Positions 44,865 through 54,523 of a stretch of DNA of 64,000 nucleotides are shown in pieces. The translations under genes and the position numbers were made by a program. The notes beneath the pieces are model-generated. The model saw only the letters and a list, made by a program, of their open reading frames with translations, was not told where the DNA came from and did not search any database. Location: the NCBI RefSeq assembly GCF_042678405.1, contig NZ_JBHTLI010000001.1, positions 868,001 through 932,000 of the forward strand. Reading direction: 5' to 3'. The DNA is from Salegentibacter_A chungangensis. Its GTDB lineage: Bacteria; Bacteroidota; Bacteroidia; Flavobacteriales; Flavobacteriaceae. How positions within the stretch are numbered: the stretch's first letter is position 1; each line of letters begins with the position of its first letter.

Positions 44865-44879
44865 TCGAAAATTTTTCGA
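44865..44879. promoter_or_regulatory. Inverted repeat TCGAAAA-T-TTTTCGA ahead of susC
   Basis: Seven-base perfect arms around one base, 115 bases upstream of the ATG at 44980. It is a good candidate for a dimeric regulator site controlling susCD. No regulator can be assigned. Confidence 0.4.
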
Positions 44880-44979
44880 TTTGATTAACATTGTTCTAAC
44901 ATTTAGTTAAATTTTTATGTTTCAACCATTAAAATTGTGTGGTCGCACACGAAATTCTAACCAAAAATTGAAAAAACGT

Positions 44980-47900
44980 ATGGGCAAAAAATTATTTTTC
45001 CTGTCGGTTTTAATGTTTTTTTCATTTAGTCAAAGCATTATTGCCCAGGAACGAACCGTAACGGGAACCATTACTGATGGAGAGAACGGCATTCCCTTGC
45101 CGGGTGTTACCGTTCTTGAAAAAGGAACAAATAATGGAGTAGCTTCCGATTTTGACGGGAATTACTCTATTAGCGTATCTGAGGATGCAGTTCTTGTATT
45201 TTCTATGATAGGATACGGAAAACAGGAAATTGAAGTGGAAGGCAGAAACACGGTAGATGTAGTGATGTCTGTTGATGCTGAAGCTCTTGATGAAGTAGTA
45301 GTTACTTCTTTAGGGCTTACCAGAGAGAAAAAATCTCTTGGTTATGCGGTAACAGAACTTGAATCTGATGAGATCAACACCGTAAAAGACTATAACGTAG
45401 CCAGCTCACTTGTTGGTAAGGTTGCCGGTCTTGTGGTAAATCAATCAAGCGGGGTTGGATCGGGATCGAGAATTACCATTCGTGGTAACAACTCGCTTAC
45501 CGGAAACAACCAGGCTTTAATTGTAGTAGATGGTATCCCAATCGACGCTTCGGGTAGCGAATCTGGTGGTAGTATCTACAACAGTACCGTTACAGGTGGT
45601 GGTATTACAGATATCAACCCTTCAGATATCGAATCGGTGTCTGTATTGAAAGGGCCTAACGCTGCTGCACTTTACGGATCCCGAGCTGCAAGTGGGGTTA
45701 TTTTGATCACTACTAAAAAAGGAACAAAAGGAAAGGGACTTGGAGTTTCTATTAACTCTAACATTTCTGTTGAAGAAACTATGTTCCTTCCTGATTTTCA
45801 GAATGAATACGGGCAGGGAATCAACGGAGCGCCTTATGCTGACCTTACTAACTTTGGAGGTTCTTCCTGGGGTTCCAGACTTGACGGTTCTCAGCAACTC
45901 TATTATACAGGAGAAGAAAGAGCATATACAGCGCAGCCAAATAATGTTGAAGACTTCTTCGATAACGGGGTTAAGAGTATAAACACTGTTTCTATGGACA
46001 AAGGAGGGGAAGACTACAGCGTAAGATTCTCTTATACCAATAACAATACAACTTCTGTGATCCCTAACTCTGAGCTTCAAAGCCACAACTTTAACTTAAG
46101 AGGGGTTATAGATCTTTCGGATAAATTAAGCCTTGATACCAAGGCTACTTATTTTACTCAGGAACTTAACAATCGTGTGAACCTGGGTACTGAAGGTGTT
46201 TTGGCTTTCGTTTACAGAATGCCAAGAAACATCAGAATTGATGACCTTAAAAAGTATAAGCCTTCATTATGGGCAAATCCACAGATGTTCGACGATGAGT
46301 ATGCGTCTATCAGCTACGCCGGTCAGAACAAAAGTATTGGTAACCCTTACTGGATGCTTAACGAAGATACAAACGATGAGAGAAGAGATCGTTTTCTTGG
46401 ATTCGCTAAACTTAACTACGAGTTTACCGACTGGCTGTCTGCCTTCGCCAGAGTTGGTGGGGATGTTACCAATAGCAGAACCGATTATATCCAGGACTAC
46501 GGACACCACTTTTTCTACGACGGGCGTCTTTCTTTGACTACCAGAAAGAATACCGAAATAAATGCTGATTTCTTACTTACTGCAGATAAGGATATTACTG
46601 AGAAGTTTAACCTTGTTGCTAACGTAGGTGGAAGTTTATCTAAAAGGACTTTCGAAACTATGAATGTTTCAGGGTCTCAGTTCAGATTGCCTTCAAGATC
46701 ATTTCTGAACAATACCAATGTACAGTCCAGCAGCCACACGCCGCTTGGAACCAAAAAGATCAACTCTCTTTACGCGTCGTTCAGCTTTTCTTATGACGAC
46801 TTTATGTACCTTGATCTTACAGGAAGAAACGACTGGTCTTCTACTTTAAGTGAGAACAACCGTTCTTATTTCTATCCTTCTGTGAGTTACTCTTTACTGG
46901 TGAACAGATTCCTGGATCCTGATAAGGATGTTTTTGATATGCTTAAATTAAGAGCCAGCTGGGCGCAGGTAGGTAACGATACCGGGGTATACCAGTTATA
47001 CCAGACATTTAGCGTGCCTCAGGATGGTTACCTTGGACGTACCGTTCTTGAAGGACCAAGTGTAAAACTGAATCCTGACCTGAAGCCTGAAAGCGTAACT
47101 TCTACTGAAGTTGGTCTTGAATTCAATATGTTCCAGAACAGAATTTACGGAGACCTTTCGGTATATGATATCTCAACTACAGATATGATCTATAACGTGC
47201 CTGTGCCATTTTCTACAGGATACAGCTACTTCAAAGAAAATATCGGGGAAGTACAGAACCGCGGTATCGAATTTATGCTTGGAGGTGTTCCTGTTAGAAC
47301 TGAAGATTTCAGATGGGATGTTAGCGTGAATTTCTCTAAGAACGAAAACAAGCTGGTAGAGCTTATCGACGGACTTGATTATACCACCCTTAACTCTTTA
47401 GGAGGACTTTCTGTAAGAGCTGAAGTTGGAGGTGGTATTGGAGATATGTACGGTACAACCTGGAAAACTAACGAGCAGGGTCAGCGTTTGGTAAATGCCG
47501 AAGGTTTTCCATTAGCCTCCTCTGAAAGAGAAAAGCTTGGGAATGCTCAGCCAGACTGGATTGGTGGTCTTACCAACACCTTTACCTATAAGAACTGGAA
47601 CCTGAGATTCCTTATCGACGGAAGATTTGGTGGAGAGATCTACTCTGCTACTTCATCTTACCTTGATGCTGCCGGTGTTTCTGAAAGAAGCCTTCAGTAC
47701 CGTGGAGACGGGGTTGTGGTAGACGCCATCAACGAAGAGACCGGAGAGCCTAACACTGTTTCCATTACTGCTCAGCAATACTGGAACAGCTACTCAGGAA
47801 TAACTTCTAATTATGTTTACGACCAGACTAATGTAAGATTAAGAGAATTTGCCTTAACTTATAGATTGCCTGGAACTGCGATAGAGAAAGTTGGATTAAA

Positions 47901-48069
47901 CTCTGCTTCTATTGGTTTGATAGGACGTAACTTATTCTTCTTTTACAAAGATGCAGAGGATATAGATCCGGATGCTTCTATTGGTACCGGACTTTCCGGC
48001 CAGGGTATTTCCCTGAACAACGCACCGACTATTCGTAGTCTTGGGGTAAACGTGAATCTTAAATTTTAA
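44980..48069 (+). CDS. SusC/RagA-family TonB-dependent transporter
   Basis: An outer-membrane SusC-type transporter of about 1029 residues. From the ATG at 44980 it starts MGKKLFFLSVLMFFSF, a well-formed signal peptide ending SIIAQ; an ATG 63 bases upstream (44917) would add a 21-residue basic extension. Then come a carboxypeptidase-regulatory-like domain (VTGTITDGENGIPLPGVTV), a TonB-box-like DEVVVTSLG and plug domain (GKVAGLVVNQ, ITIRGNNSL, VVDGIPID), and a 22-strand barrel ending LGVNVNLKF with C-terminal Phe. It forms the import complex with the overlapping SusD gene and probably takes up the glycan cleaved at the surface. Confidence 0.92.
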   Translation: MGKKLFFLSVLMFFSFSQSIIAQERTVTGTITDGENGIPLPGVTVLEKGTNNGVASDFDGNYSISVSEDAVLVFSMIGYGKQEIEVEGRNTVDVVMSVDAEALDEVVVTSLGLTREKKSLGYAVTELESDEINTVKDYNVASSLVGKVAGLVVNQSSGVGSGSRITIRGNNSLTGNNQALIVVDGIPIDASGSESGGSIYNSTVTGGGITDINPSDIESVSVLKGPNAAALYGSRAASGVILITTKKGTKGKGLGVSINSNISVEETMFLPDFQNEYGQGINGAPYADLTNFGGSSWGSRLDGSQQLYYTGEERAYTAQPNNVEDFFDNGVKSINTVSMDKGGEDYSVRFSYTNNNTTSVIPNSELQSHNFNLRGVIDLSDKLSLDTKATYFTQELNNRVNLGTEGVLAFVYRMPRNIRIDDLKKYKPSLWANPQMFDDEYASISYAGQNKSIGNPYWMLNEDTNDERRDRFLGFAKLNYEFTDWLSAFARVGGDVTNSRTDYIQDYGHHFFYDGRLSLTTRKNTEINADFLLTADKDITEKFNLVANVGGSLSKRTFETMNVSGSQFRLPSRSFLNNTNVQSSSHTPLGTKKINSLYASFSFSYDDFMYLDLTGRNDWSSTLSENNRSYFYPSVSYSLLVNRFLDPDKDVFDMLKLRASWAQVGNDTGVYQLYQTFSVPQDGYLGRTVLEGPSVKLNPDLKPESVTSTEVGLEFNMFQNRIYGDLSVYDISTTDMIYNVPVPFSTGYSYFKENIGEVQNRGIEFMLGGVPVRTEDFRWDVSVNFSKNENKLVELIDGLDYTTLNSLGGLSVRAEVGGGIGDMYGTTWKTNEQGQRLVNAEGFPLASSEREKLGNAQPDWIGGLTNTFTYKNWNLRFLIDGRFGGEIYSATSSYLDAAGVSERSLQYRGDGVVVDAINEETGEPNTVSITAQQYWNSYSGITSNYVYDQTNVRLREFALTYRLPGTAIEKVGLNSASIGLIGRNLFFFYKDAEDIDPDASIGTGLSGQGISLNNAPTIRSLGVNVNLKF

Positions 48070-49784
48070 TGAAAAGTATTATGAAAGGAATATTGAAAAT
48101 TTTTAGTGCAACATTGCTGCTGATGGTTTTTTCATTATCGAGTTGTTCAGATTTTGAGGAGATCAATACGAAGCCTGATTCGTTTACTTCAGAAGAAGTA
48201 AGTGCAAAATACTTTTTGACAGGTATTCAAATCGAATTGTATGCACCTAACCGTTATCCTTACTGGAGAGCGCAGTTAATTCACGCCGATCGTTTCGCGG
48301 GAATGTTCACCTTCGGGTTTAACGGCTGCTGGTGGACCGATGGACTTGCGTACAGCTACAGTGCAGGATATACCGATGCTTCTTACGACTGGATGGCCAG
48401 TTATGTAAGTAACCTTAGTGTTTATCAGAACTTCGTGAAAGAAGGAGGAGACCTTCAGAACGAGAAATTCTATGCGCTTGGACTGATTATGGAAGGATTG
48501 TACTACCAGATGTATACTGATACTTTTGGAATGGTACCTTACTCTGAAGCTTCTAATCCTGATATTATTACTCCTAAATTTGATTCTCAGGAAGAGATCT
48601 ATAAAGGAGTTATCGCCAAGCTGGATGAAGCGATGGCGATCATCGGGGATGCTACCAGTACAGGTGAAGGGGTTGAAAATCTAACCGATAATGACCTGTT
48701 CTTTAACGGAGACCTTCAGAAGTGGAAAAAGCTTGCCAACACCTTAAAATTAAGAATGGCGCTTAGAGCACAGGGAGCTGCCGGTGCCGATTTTGCCGAT
48801 GCTGTGATAGCAGAAGCGATGTCTCAACCGCTGCTTAATACCGATGCAGATAACGCGCTTATGCCTAAGGATACTGAGATAGATCAGTTTGGTAATGCCG
48901 CTTACGGTGATATCTGGCATAACTTCGGCGGACTTGGATCTAAATGGAAGATTGGTAAGACCGCTGTAGATTACCTTAGAGATAACAATGACCCAAGATT
49001 GAGCAAATATGCAGAGCCTATTATCGGCGGGGAAGTGACTTTCACTAAACCGGCTGAAGGTTCAGGAGTAGCTCTTTTTGATAAGTACGTAGATTTTGTA
49101 CTTGGTGAACTGGATAATGCGGGTGTTGAATACACCAGAACAGATTCCGGAGATCAGGTAATCATAAACGTTTCTGATGAGGAAGAATATTATGTTGGGC
49201 AGCCAACGAGACTTAACGGAGATATTTACCCTCACGTAAAGTATGAATTGTTCTCTGCTCCGGCAGACTGGGTGGTGAATCCTAAGAACCAGGGTGAGCC
49301 AATATTCCCTGAGGTGGTGATGACTGCTGCTGAAGGTAACTTCCTTCAGGCTGAAGCGATCGTAAAAGGTCTTTCCAGCGGTGATGCTCAGTCTTATTAC
49401 CAGGAAGGTATCCGTCAGGCAATGAAGATATGGGAAGTAGATGAGGCGGCTATCGAGAACTTTATAGCTACTGAAGATATGGCCCTTCTTGACGGAAGTA
49501 TGGAAGAGAATCTTGAAAAAATTGCTGTTCAGAGATGGCTTGCAGCCTATACCGATGGCTTTGAGGCCTGGGCAATTGTTCGTGATACAGGATACCCAAA
49601 AGAATTAGCCAATGGTGTTTCAGATTACGACATCTATTCAGCCGGAACTCTTAACGGAGAGTATCCTCAGCGAATGAGATATGGTAACCAGGAATACAAT
49701 ACTAACGGAGCTAACCTTGAAGCAGCCCTACAGCAACAAGGACCCGATGAAATGGGAACCGAATTATGGTGGGCTCAAAATTAA
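48069..49784 (+). CDS. SusD/RagB-family outer-membrane lipoprotein
   Basis: A 571-residue surface lipoprotein with the lipobox Cys at C26 (SLSSCSDFEEINTKP). The TPR-rich SusD fold shows FYALGLIMEGLYYQMYTDTFGMVPYSEA, LQKWKKLANTLKLRMALRAQG and IAVQRWLAAYTDGFEAW, of the SusD-like group 2. It overlaps susC by one base (TAATG), as is normal for these pairs. It would bind the target glycan, probably mannose-rich, on the surface and lid the SusC barrel. Confidence 0.92.
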   Translation: MKSIMKGILKIFSATLLLMVFSLSSCSDFEEINTKPDSFTSEEVSAKYFLTGIQIELYAPNRYPYWRAQLIHADRFAGMFTFGFNGCWWTDGLAYSYSAGYTDASYDWMASYVSNLSVYQNFVKEGGDLQNEKFYALGLIMEGLYYQMYTDTFGMVPYSEASNPDIITPKFDSQEEIYKGVIAKLDEAMAIIGDATSTGEGVENLTDNDLFFNGDLQKWKKLANTLKLRMALRAQGAAGADFADAVIAEAMSQPLLNTDADNALMPKDTEIDQFGNAAYGDIWHNFGGLGSKWKIGKTAVDYLRDNNDPRLSKYAEPIIGGEVTFTKPAEGSGVALFDKYVDFVLGELDNAGVEYTRTDSGDQVIINVSDEEEYYVGQPTRLNGDIYPHVKYELFSAPADWVVNPKNQGEPIFPEVVMTAAEGNFLQAEAIVKGLSSGDAQSYYQEGIRQAMKIWEVDEAAIENFIATEDMALLDGSMEENLEKIAVQRWLAAYTDGFEAWAIVRDTGYPKELANGVSDYDIYSAGTLNGEYPQRMRYGNQEYNTNGANLEAALQQQGPDEMGTELWWAQN

Positions 49785-49828
49785 CAACTTTAAAAGTGTA
49801 AGTTTGTTTTCATAAAGTTGATTAATTG

Positions 49829-49859
49829 AAAAGGAGGGAAATTTTTCCCTCCTTTTTTT
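49829..49859. terminator. Rho-independent terminator after susD
   Basis: AAAAGGAGGGAAA pairs with TTTCCCTCCTTTT and is followed by a T run on the plus strand; the A run on the 5' side makes it usable on the minus strand as well, where the DASS gene ends at 49858. It closes the glycan locus. Confidence 0.85.
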
Positions 49860-51330
49860 ATTTCGTGAATATCTGCGGAATGTTATCCATTCGGAAATCC
49901 CAGAGCCACGGGAGCAAAAAGTATACAAACAGGCTAAGTAGCAGGATAGAGAGTATGTTCATCCAGATCCCGCTTTTAATCATGTCTGGGATCCTTAGAT
50001 GTCCTGACCCGAAGACTACTGCGTTGGGCGGAGTTGCTACCGGAAGCATAAAAGCACAGGAGGCGGCCAGGGTGGCGCCAACCAGTAAAAGATATGGATG
50101 AAGATTCAAAGCAATGGCCATTGGTGCCAGGATTGGCAGTAGCATAGCCGTAGTTGCCAGATTAGAGGTTACTTCGGTAAGGAAATTTACGGCTGCAATG
50201 AGGACCATTACCAAAAGGAAAAGCGGCAGGTTGTCCAGGCTGGTGAGTTGTTGACCTATCCAGTTGGCAAGCCCTGTATCGCCAAAACCTTTGGCCAGAG
50301 CCATTCCGCCTCCGAATAGCAGGATGATGCCCCAGGGAATCTTTACCGCTTCTTCCCAGTGCAGGATACGTTCCCCATTTCTGTTTGCGGGAATTATAAA
50401 CAGACATATACTTGCTGTTATTGCGATAATGGTATCATCAATAAAGGGAAGTATGGGTTGCAGAATAAAAGATCTGGTGATCCAGCAAAAAGCGGTAGCG
50501 GCAAACACGATAAGCACCAGCTTCTCCTGTTTGCTTATTTTTCCAAGGTCTTCCAGATGTCGGTGGATCTCTTCACGACCTCCCGGGAACTCCTTGCTCT
50601 TAAATTTGAAGGCAAACCTTGTTAGGTATTTCCAGCAAATAAAGAGGAGTAATATGGAGATTGGTACTCCCAGCATCGCCCATTGAGTGAAGCTGATCTC
50701 AATTCCATACATCTCTTCAACTATTCCCGCAAGAACAAGGTTTGGAGGGGTCCCTATCAGCGTGCCTATGCCTCCAATAGAGGCACTGTAGGCAATGGCG
50801 AGCATTAGCGCTTTTCCGAATAGCCTGTTTTCATTTTCGGCGGTTTCCGGGTTGTTTTTAAGTTGAGAAATTATCGCGGTACCAATAGGGAGCATCATTA
50901 CCGAAGTTGCGGTATTGGAGATCCACATAGAGAGAAAGGCCGTGGCGATCATAAACCCGAGAATAATGTAACTGATATTAGTGCCTATAAGATTAATAAT
51001 GGAGAGAGCGATACGCTTATGAAGATTCCACTTTTCAATTGCTATGGCCAGCATAAAACCTCCCAAATAAAGAAATACATAACGGTGGCCAAATGCGGCA
51101 GTTGTTTCTTCAATGCTTAAGGCTCCCGTTAAAGGAAAAAGAACTACCGGAAGCAAAGCAGTAACGGCAATAGGAATCACTTCGGTTACCCACCACATTG
51201 CCATCCATAAGGTTACGCAAAGTACATTAAAGGCAGGCTCTGACATAGATTCAGGTTTCCCTATTATTTGTAACAGGATAAACATTAAGGGAGCGGCAAT
51301 AAGGATAAGTCCTTTGGTGGTGCGGTTCAT
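49858..51330 (-). CDS. DASS/SLC13-family sodium-coupled anion transporter
   Basis: A 490-residue inner-membrane symporter of the divalent anion:sodium family (dicarboxylates, citrate or sulfate). Both SNT motifs are visible as ISNTATSVMMLPIG and TSNLATTAMLLPI, with GTPPNLVLAG between; about 11-12 helices. The ATG at 51330 was preferred to a TTG at 51336. It is convergent with susD and shares the terminator. Substrate cannot be fixed; a TCA-cycle dicarboxylate is most usual. Confidence 0.88.
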   Translation of the reverse strand: MNRTTKGLILIAAPLMFILLQIIGKPESMSEPAFNVLCVTLWMAMWWVTEVIPIAVTALLPVVLFPLTGALSIEETTAAFGHRYVFLYLGGFMLAIAIEKWNLHKRIALSIINLIGTNISYIILGFMIATAFLSMWISNTATSVMMLPIGTAIISQLKNNPETAENENRLFGKALMLAIAYSASIGGIGTLIGTPPNLVLAGIVEEMYGIEISFTQWAMLGVPISILLLFICWKYLTRFAFKFKSKEFPGGREEIHRHLEDLGKISKQEKLVLIVFAATAFCWITRSFILQPILPFIDDTIIAITASICLFIIPANRNGERILHWEEAVKIPWGIILLFGGGMALAKGFGDTGLANWIGQQLTSLDNLPLFLLVMVLIAAVNFLTEVTSNLATTAMLLPILAPMAIALNLHPYLLLVGATLAASCAFMLPVATPPNAVVFGSGHLRIPDMIKSGIWMNILSILLLSLFVYFLLPWLWDFRMDNIPQIFTK

Positions 51331-51441
51331 CAGCAATTAGGTTTTTTCCGTCTCAAGATAATTAAAATAATGTGTCTGAATTAATGCTGATTCATTGGAA
51401 TAAAAATTCCGATATTTAAACTTTAACTAAAACCAAGAATA

Positions 51442-51891
51442 ATGAAACAGCTGGAGATAGAAACGGCCCTTCAGATCTTAAAACCTAAAAAGGAGGTTTT
51501 TGAAGCCATTGCAGATCCCGATAAAATGTCTAATTACTTTATTGAAAGGGGTAGTGGGAGAATTGAGGAAGGCAAAGAAATTGAATGGAAATTCCCTGAA
51601 TTTGATGAAAGCTTCTTTATAAAAGTTCTGGAGGTAAGACCCGGTGAATATATCGCCTACGAATGGGAAGGGGCAAAGGGCAGGATGCTTAAAGTTGAAA
51701 TAAACCTGGAAGATCTTTCCGGAAACACTCTTGTTAAGATAAAAGAGGGGACTATGGAAAATGATGAAGAGGGGATCAAATGGTATGGGATGAACACCGG
51801 CGGCTGGGCTAATTTCCTTGCCAGCCTGAAAGCCTATCTTGAATACGGAATAAACCTTAGAAAAGGAGCCTTCGATTTTATGAAGAAATAG
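51442..51891 (+). CDS. SRPBCC (AHSA1-like) domain protein
   Basis: A 149-residue START/Bet v1-like protein of the AHSA1 group. It has the ETALQILKPKKEVFEAIADPDKMSNYF start and the GEYIAYEWEG and GWANFLASLKAYLEYG segments that form the helix-grip fold. Family members bind hydrophobic ligands or act as Hsp90 co-factors; function here is unknown. It is monocistronic, between a divergent DASS gene and a bidirectional terminator. Confidence 0.85.
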   Translation: MKQLEIETALQILKPKKEVFEAIADPDKMSNYFIERGSGRIEEGKEIEWKFPEFDESFFIKVLEVRPGEYIAYEWEGAKGRMLKVEINLEDLSGNTLVKIKEGTMENDEEGIKWYGMNTGGWANFLASLKAYLEYGINLRKGAFDFMKK

Positions 51892-51967
51892 GGGGATGTA
51901 GTTTTATCTCAATTCCTGTCATTCTAAACTTGTTTCAGAATCTCTATGGATAATAATATAAAAAAGA

Positions 51968-52000
51968 AAGCCCGCTTCCTAACAGAAGCGGGCTTGTTTT
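51968..52000. terminator. Bidirectional terminator between the SRPBCC gene and groEL
   Basis: AAGCCCGCTTC (51968-51978), 6-base loop, GAAGCGGGCTT (51985-51995), an 11-bp perfect stem. It is followed by TGTTTT on the plus strand and, read from the other side, by TTCTTTTTT, so it serves groEL best. Confidence 0.9.
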
Positions 52001-52019
52001 ATTTGCTGTGGCCGGGCCA

Positions 52020-53660
52020 TTACATCATTCCGGGCATACCTCCGCCCATTCCGCCTGGCATTCCACCGCCACCCTTGTCATCTTCAGGGATGTCGATCAA
52101 TGCACATTCGGTGGTAAGGATCATTCCGGCAACAGAAGCAGCATTTTCAAGGGCTACTCTGGTTACTTTCTTAGGATCTATAATACCGGCTTTCATCATA
52201 TCTACAAAAGTATCGGTCTTGGCATCATATCCGTAGTCCTTATCGCCTTCAAGCACCTTGTTGATCACTACAGAGCCTTCGCCTCCTGCGTTCTCTACAA
52301 TGGTTCTTAGCGGAGCTTCAATAGCTCTTGCGATAATCTGGATACCTGTAGCCTCATCGGCATTTTCAGCCTTAAGCGATTCAAGCACTGCTTTTGCACG
52401 TACAAGGGCTACACCTCCACCGGCAACGATTCCTTCTTCCACAGCCGCTCTGGTTGCGTGAAGGGCATCATCTACACGGTCTTTCTTCTCTTTCATTTCA
52501 ACTTCTGAAGCAGCACCTACATAAAGTACAGCAACACCACCGGCTAATTTAGCCAGACGCTCCTGAAGTTTTTCCTTATCGTAATCTGAAGTGGTAGACT
52601 CGATCTGAGCTTTGATCTGGTTCACCCTGTTTTCGATGGTCGCGTTATCTCCTGCACCGTTAACGATAGTAGTGTTATCCTTATCTATAGCTACTTTCTC
52701 TGCAGTACCTAACTGGTCGATGGTCGCGTTCTCAAGAGTGAATCCTCTTTCTTCAGAGATTACGGTACCACCGGTAAGGATAGCGATGTCTTCAAGCATT
52801 GCTTTTCTGCGGTCACCGAATCCTGGAGCTTTAACGGCAGCGATCTTAAGAGATCCGCGAAGTTTGTTCACTACAAGAGTGGCAAGTGCTTCCCCGTCTA
52901 CATCTTCAGCGATGATCAATAATGGTTTTCCAGACTGAGCTACAGGCTCAAGAATAGGAAGAAGGTCCTTCATTGAAGAGATCTTCTTATCGAATAACAG
53001 GATATAAGGATCTTCAAGATTAGCGGTCATTTTCTCGCTGTTGGTCACGAAATAAGGAGAAAGGTAACCTCTGTCAAACTGCATACCTTCAACAACATCT
53101 ACGTGAGTCTCGGTACCTTTAGCTTCTTCTACGGTAATAACTCCTTCTTTTCCAACTTTTCCGAATGCTTCGGCAATAAGTTCACCAATGTGTTCGTCGT
53201 TGTTGGCAGAAATTGAAGCTACCTGCTTGATCTTTTCAGAAGAGTCTCCAACTTCTTTGGTTTGCTTGGCAAGGTCTCCGGTTAATGCAGCAACTGCCTT
53301 GTCGATACCTCTCTTAAGGTCCATAGGGTTAGCACCGGCAGCAACGTTCTTAAGACCTTCTTTTACCACGGCCTGGGCAAGAACTGTTGCGGTAGTGGTA
53401 CCATCACCGGCAAGATCGTTGGTTTTAGAAGCAACTTCCTTCACCATTTGAGCTCCCATATTCTCTATTGGGTCTTCAAGCTCGATCTCTTTAGCTACGG
53501 TCACACCATCTTTAGTTACGGTTGGCGCACCAAAAGATTTGCTGATGATCACGTTACGCCCTTTTGGGCCTAAGGTTACTTTTACTGCGTTAGCCAATGC
53601 ATCTACACCGCGCTTAATACCGTCGCGTGCTTCGATGTCAAATTTTATATCTTTTGCCAT
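52020..53660 (-). CDS. groL: Chaperonin GroEL
   Basis: A 546-residue 60-kDa chaperonin. Full-length family sequence from KDIKFDIEARDGIKRGV, with the ATP site (TVTLGPKGRNV, GDGTTTATVLAQ) and the C-terminal GGM-rich tail GGGMPGGMGGGMPGMM. It forms the folding chamber with GroES, encoded 84 bases upstream. No CIRCE element is visible ahead of the pair, so HrcA control is unlikely. Length and motifs are normal. Confidence 0.98.
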   Translation of the reverse strand: MAKDIKFDIEARDGIKRGVDALANAVKVTLGPKGRNVIISKSFGAPTVTKDGVTVAKEIELEDPIENMGAQMVKEVASKTNDLAGDGTTTATVLAQAVVKEGLKNVAAGANPMDLKRGIDKAVAALTGDLAKQTKEVGDSSEKIKQVASISANNDEHIGELIAEAFGKVGKEGVITVEEAKGTETHVDVVEGMQFDRGYLSPYFVTNSEKMTANLEDPYILLFDKKISSMKDLLPILEPVAQSGKPLLIIAEDVDGEALATLVVNKLRGSLKIAAVKAPGFGDRRKAMLEDIAILTGGTVISEERGFTLENATIDQLGTAEKVAIDKDNTTIVNGAGDNATIENRVNQIKAQIESTTSDYDKEKLQERLAKLAGGVAVLYVGAASEVEMKEKKDRVDDALHATRAAVEEGIVAGGGVALVRAKAVLESLKAENADEATGIQIIARAIEAPLRTIVENAGGEGSVVINKVLEGDKDYGYDAKTDTFVDMMKAGIIDPKKVTRVALENAASVAGMILTTECALIDIPEDDKGGGGMPGGMGGGMPGMM

Positions 53661-53744
53661 TGTATTAATAATTTTAGTTGTCCCGAATCTGGTTCAGGAG
53701 CGGTTAGTTAATCAAAAATATTGTAAGTAAGGAATATTGGTTAT

Positions 53745-54020
53745 TTATACTATTGCAAGTATATCATCCTCTCTCATAATCAGGTAATCTGTTCCTTCAA
53801 GTTTTAGCTCGGTACCGGCATATTTACCATAAAGAACCATATCACCAACCTTTACAGTCATCTCGTGGTCTTTGGTTCCTTTTCCTACCGCTACAACTTT
53901 ACCTCTTTGTGGCTTCTCTTTAGCAGTTTCGGGAATGTAGATCCCTGAAGCAGTCTTGTTTTCGGCTGCAGCCGGCTCGATAAGAACCCTGTCTGAGAGT
54001 GGTTTAATGTTTAGTCCCAT
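53745..54020 (-). CDS. groES: Co-chaperonin GroES
   Basis: A 91-residue co-chaperonin lid. LSDRVLIEPAAAENKTASGIYIP holds the mobile loop, and VLYGKYAGTELKLEGTDYLIMREDDILAIV is the standard C-terminal half. It precedes groEL on the minus strand. Upstream is an AT-rich region after the secG terminator; TAATTTTA there is a 7 of 8 match to the -7 consensus and may be the groESL promoter. Confidence 0.97.
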   Translation of the reverse strand: MGLNIKPLSDRVLIEPAAAENKTASGIYIPETAKEKPQRGKVVAVGKGTKDHEMTVKVGDMVLYGKYAGTELKLEGTDYLIMREDDILAIV

Positions 54021-54111
54021 TTTTAATAATTTATTTTAGGTTAATTAATTTTTTAAAAGCTGGTATTGGATATTTCTAAAATTATGCCAGTAGGGAATTA
54101 CTGCCAATTAC

Positions 54112-54145
54112 AAACAAAAAATGCCAGCTTGTCATAAGCTGGCAT
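54112..54145 (-). terminator. Terminator after secG
   Basis: AATGCCAGCTT, 5-base loop, AAGCTGGCATT; an 11-bp stem. On the minus strand it is followed by a T run (TTTTTGTTTG), closing the miaB-to-secG unit before groES. Confidence 0.85.
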
Positions 54146-54170
54146 TTTGTAATGAGTTATTTTAGCTAAT

Positions 54171-54521
54171 CTACTGTCCGTTGTCAGTTTGTGGCTGCTC
54201 TTGTTGTGTAGCAGGAGTTCCTGCTTCAGGAATAGCGTTTTCAATGGCATCTTCCCCTTCAAAAACCTTAGATTCGCTTACAGATCTGGTGTTCATAATC
54301 GTTACATTAGAAAGCAGGATAAGAACCAATAGCAAGGTCGCCAATGTCCAGGTACTTTTATCTAAAAAGTCTGTAGTTTTCTTTACACCACCCATTTGCT
54401 GTCCGCTGCCACCAAATGAAGATGATAATCCGCCTCCTTTAGGATTCTGTACCATTATAACTACCACCAACAAAAACGCGACGATAACTATTAAAGCTAA
54501 AAAAATTGTGAATGTGCTCAT
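54171..54521 (-). CDS. secG: Preprotein translocase subunit SecG
   Basis: A 116-residue SecG. Two hydrophobic helices flank the conserved QNPKGGGLSSSFGGSGQQMGG segment (~25-45), the cytosolic loop that marks SecG. The C-terminal tail is acidic and low-complexity (TPATQQEQPQTDNGQ), longer than in E. coli but usual in Bacteroidota. It follows the TPR protein gene by 2 bases. Confidence 0.95.
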   Translation of the reverse strand: MSTFTIFLALIVIVAFLLVVVIMVQNPKGGGLSSSFGGSGQQMGGVKKTTDFLDKSTWTLATLLLVLILLSNVTIMNTRSVSESKVFEGEDAIENAIPEAGTPATQQEQPQTDNGQ

Positions 54522-54523
54522 TC

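Noticed and set aside
54021..54111. CIRCE-type heat-shock operator upstream of groES
   Set aside because: No TTAGCACTC-N9-GAGTGCTAA-like pair could be seen.
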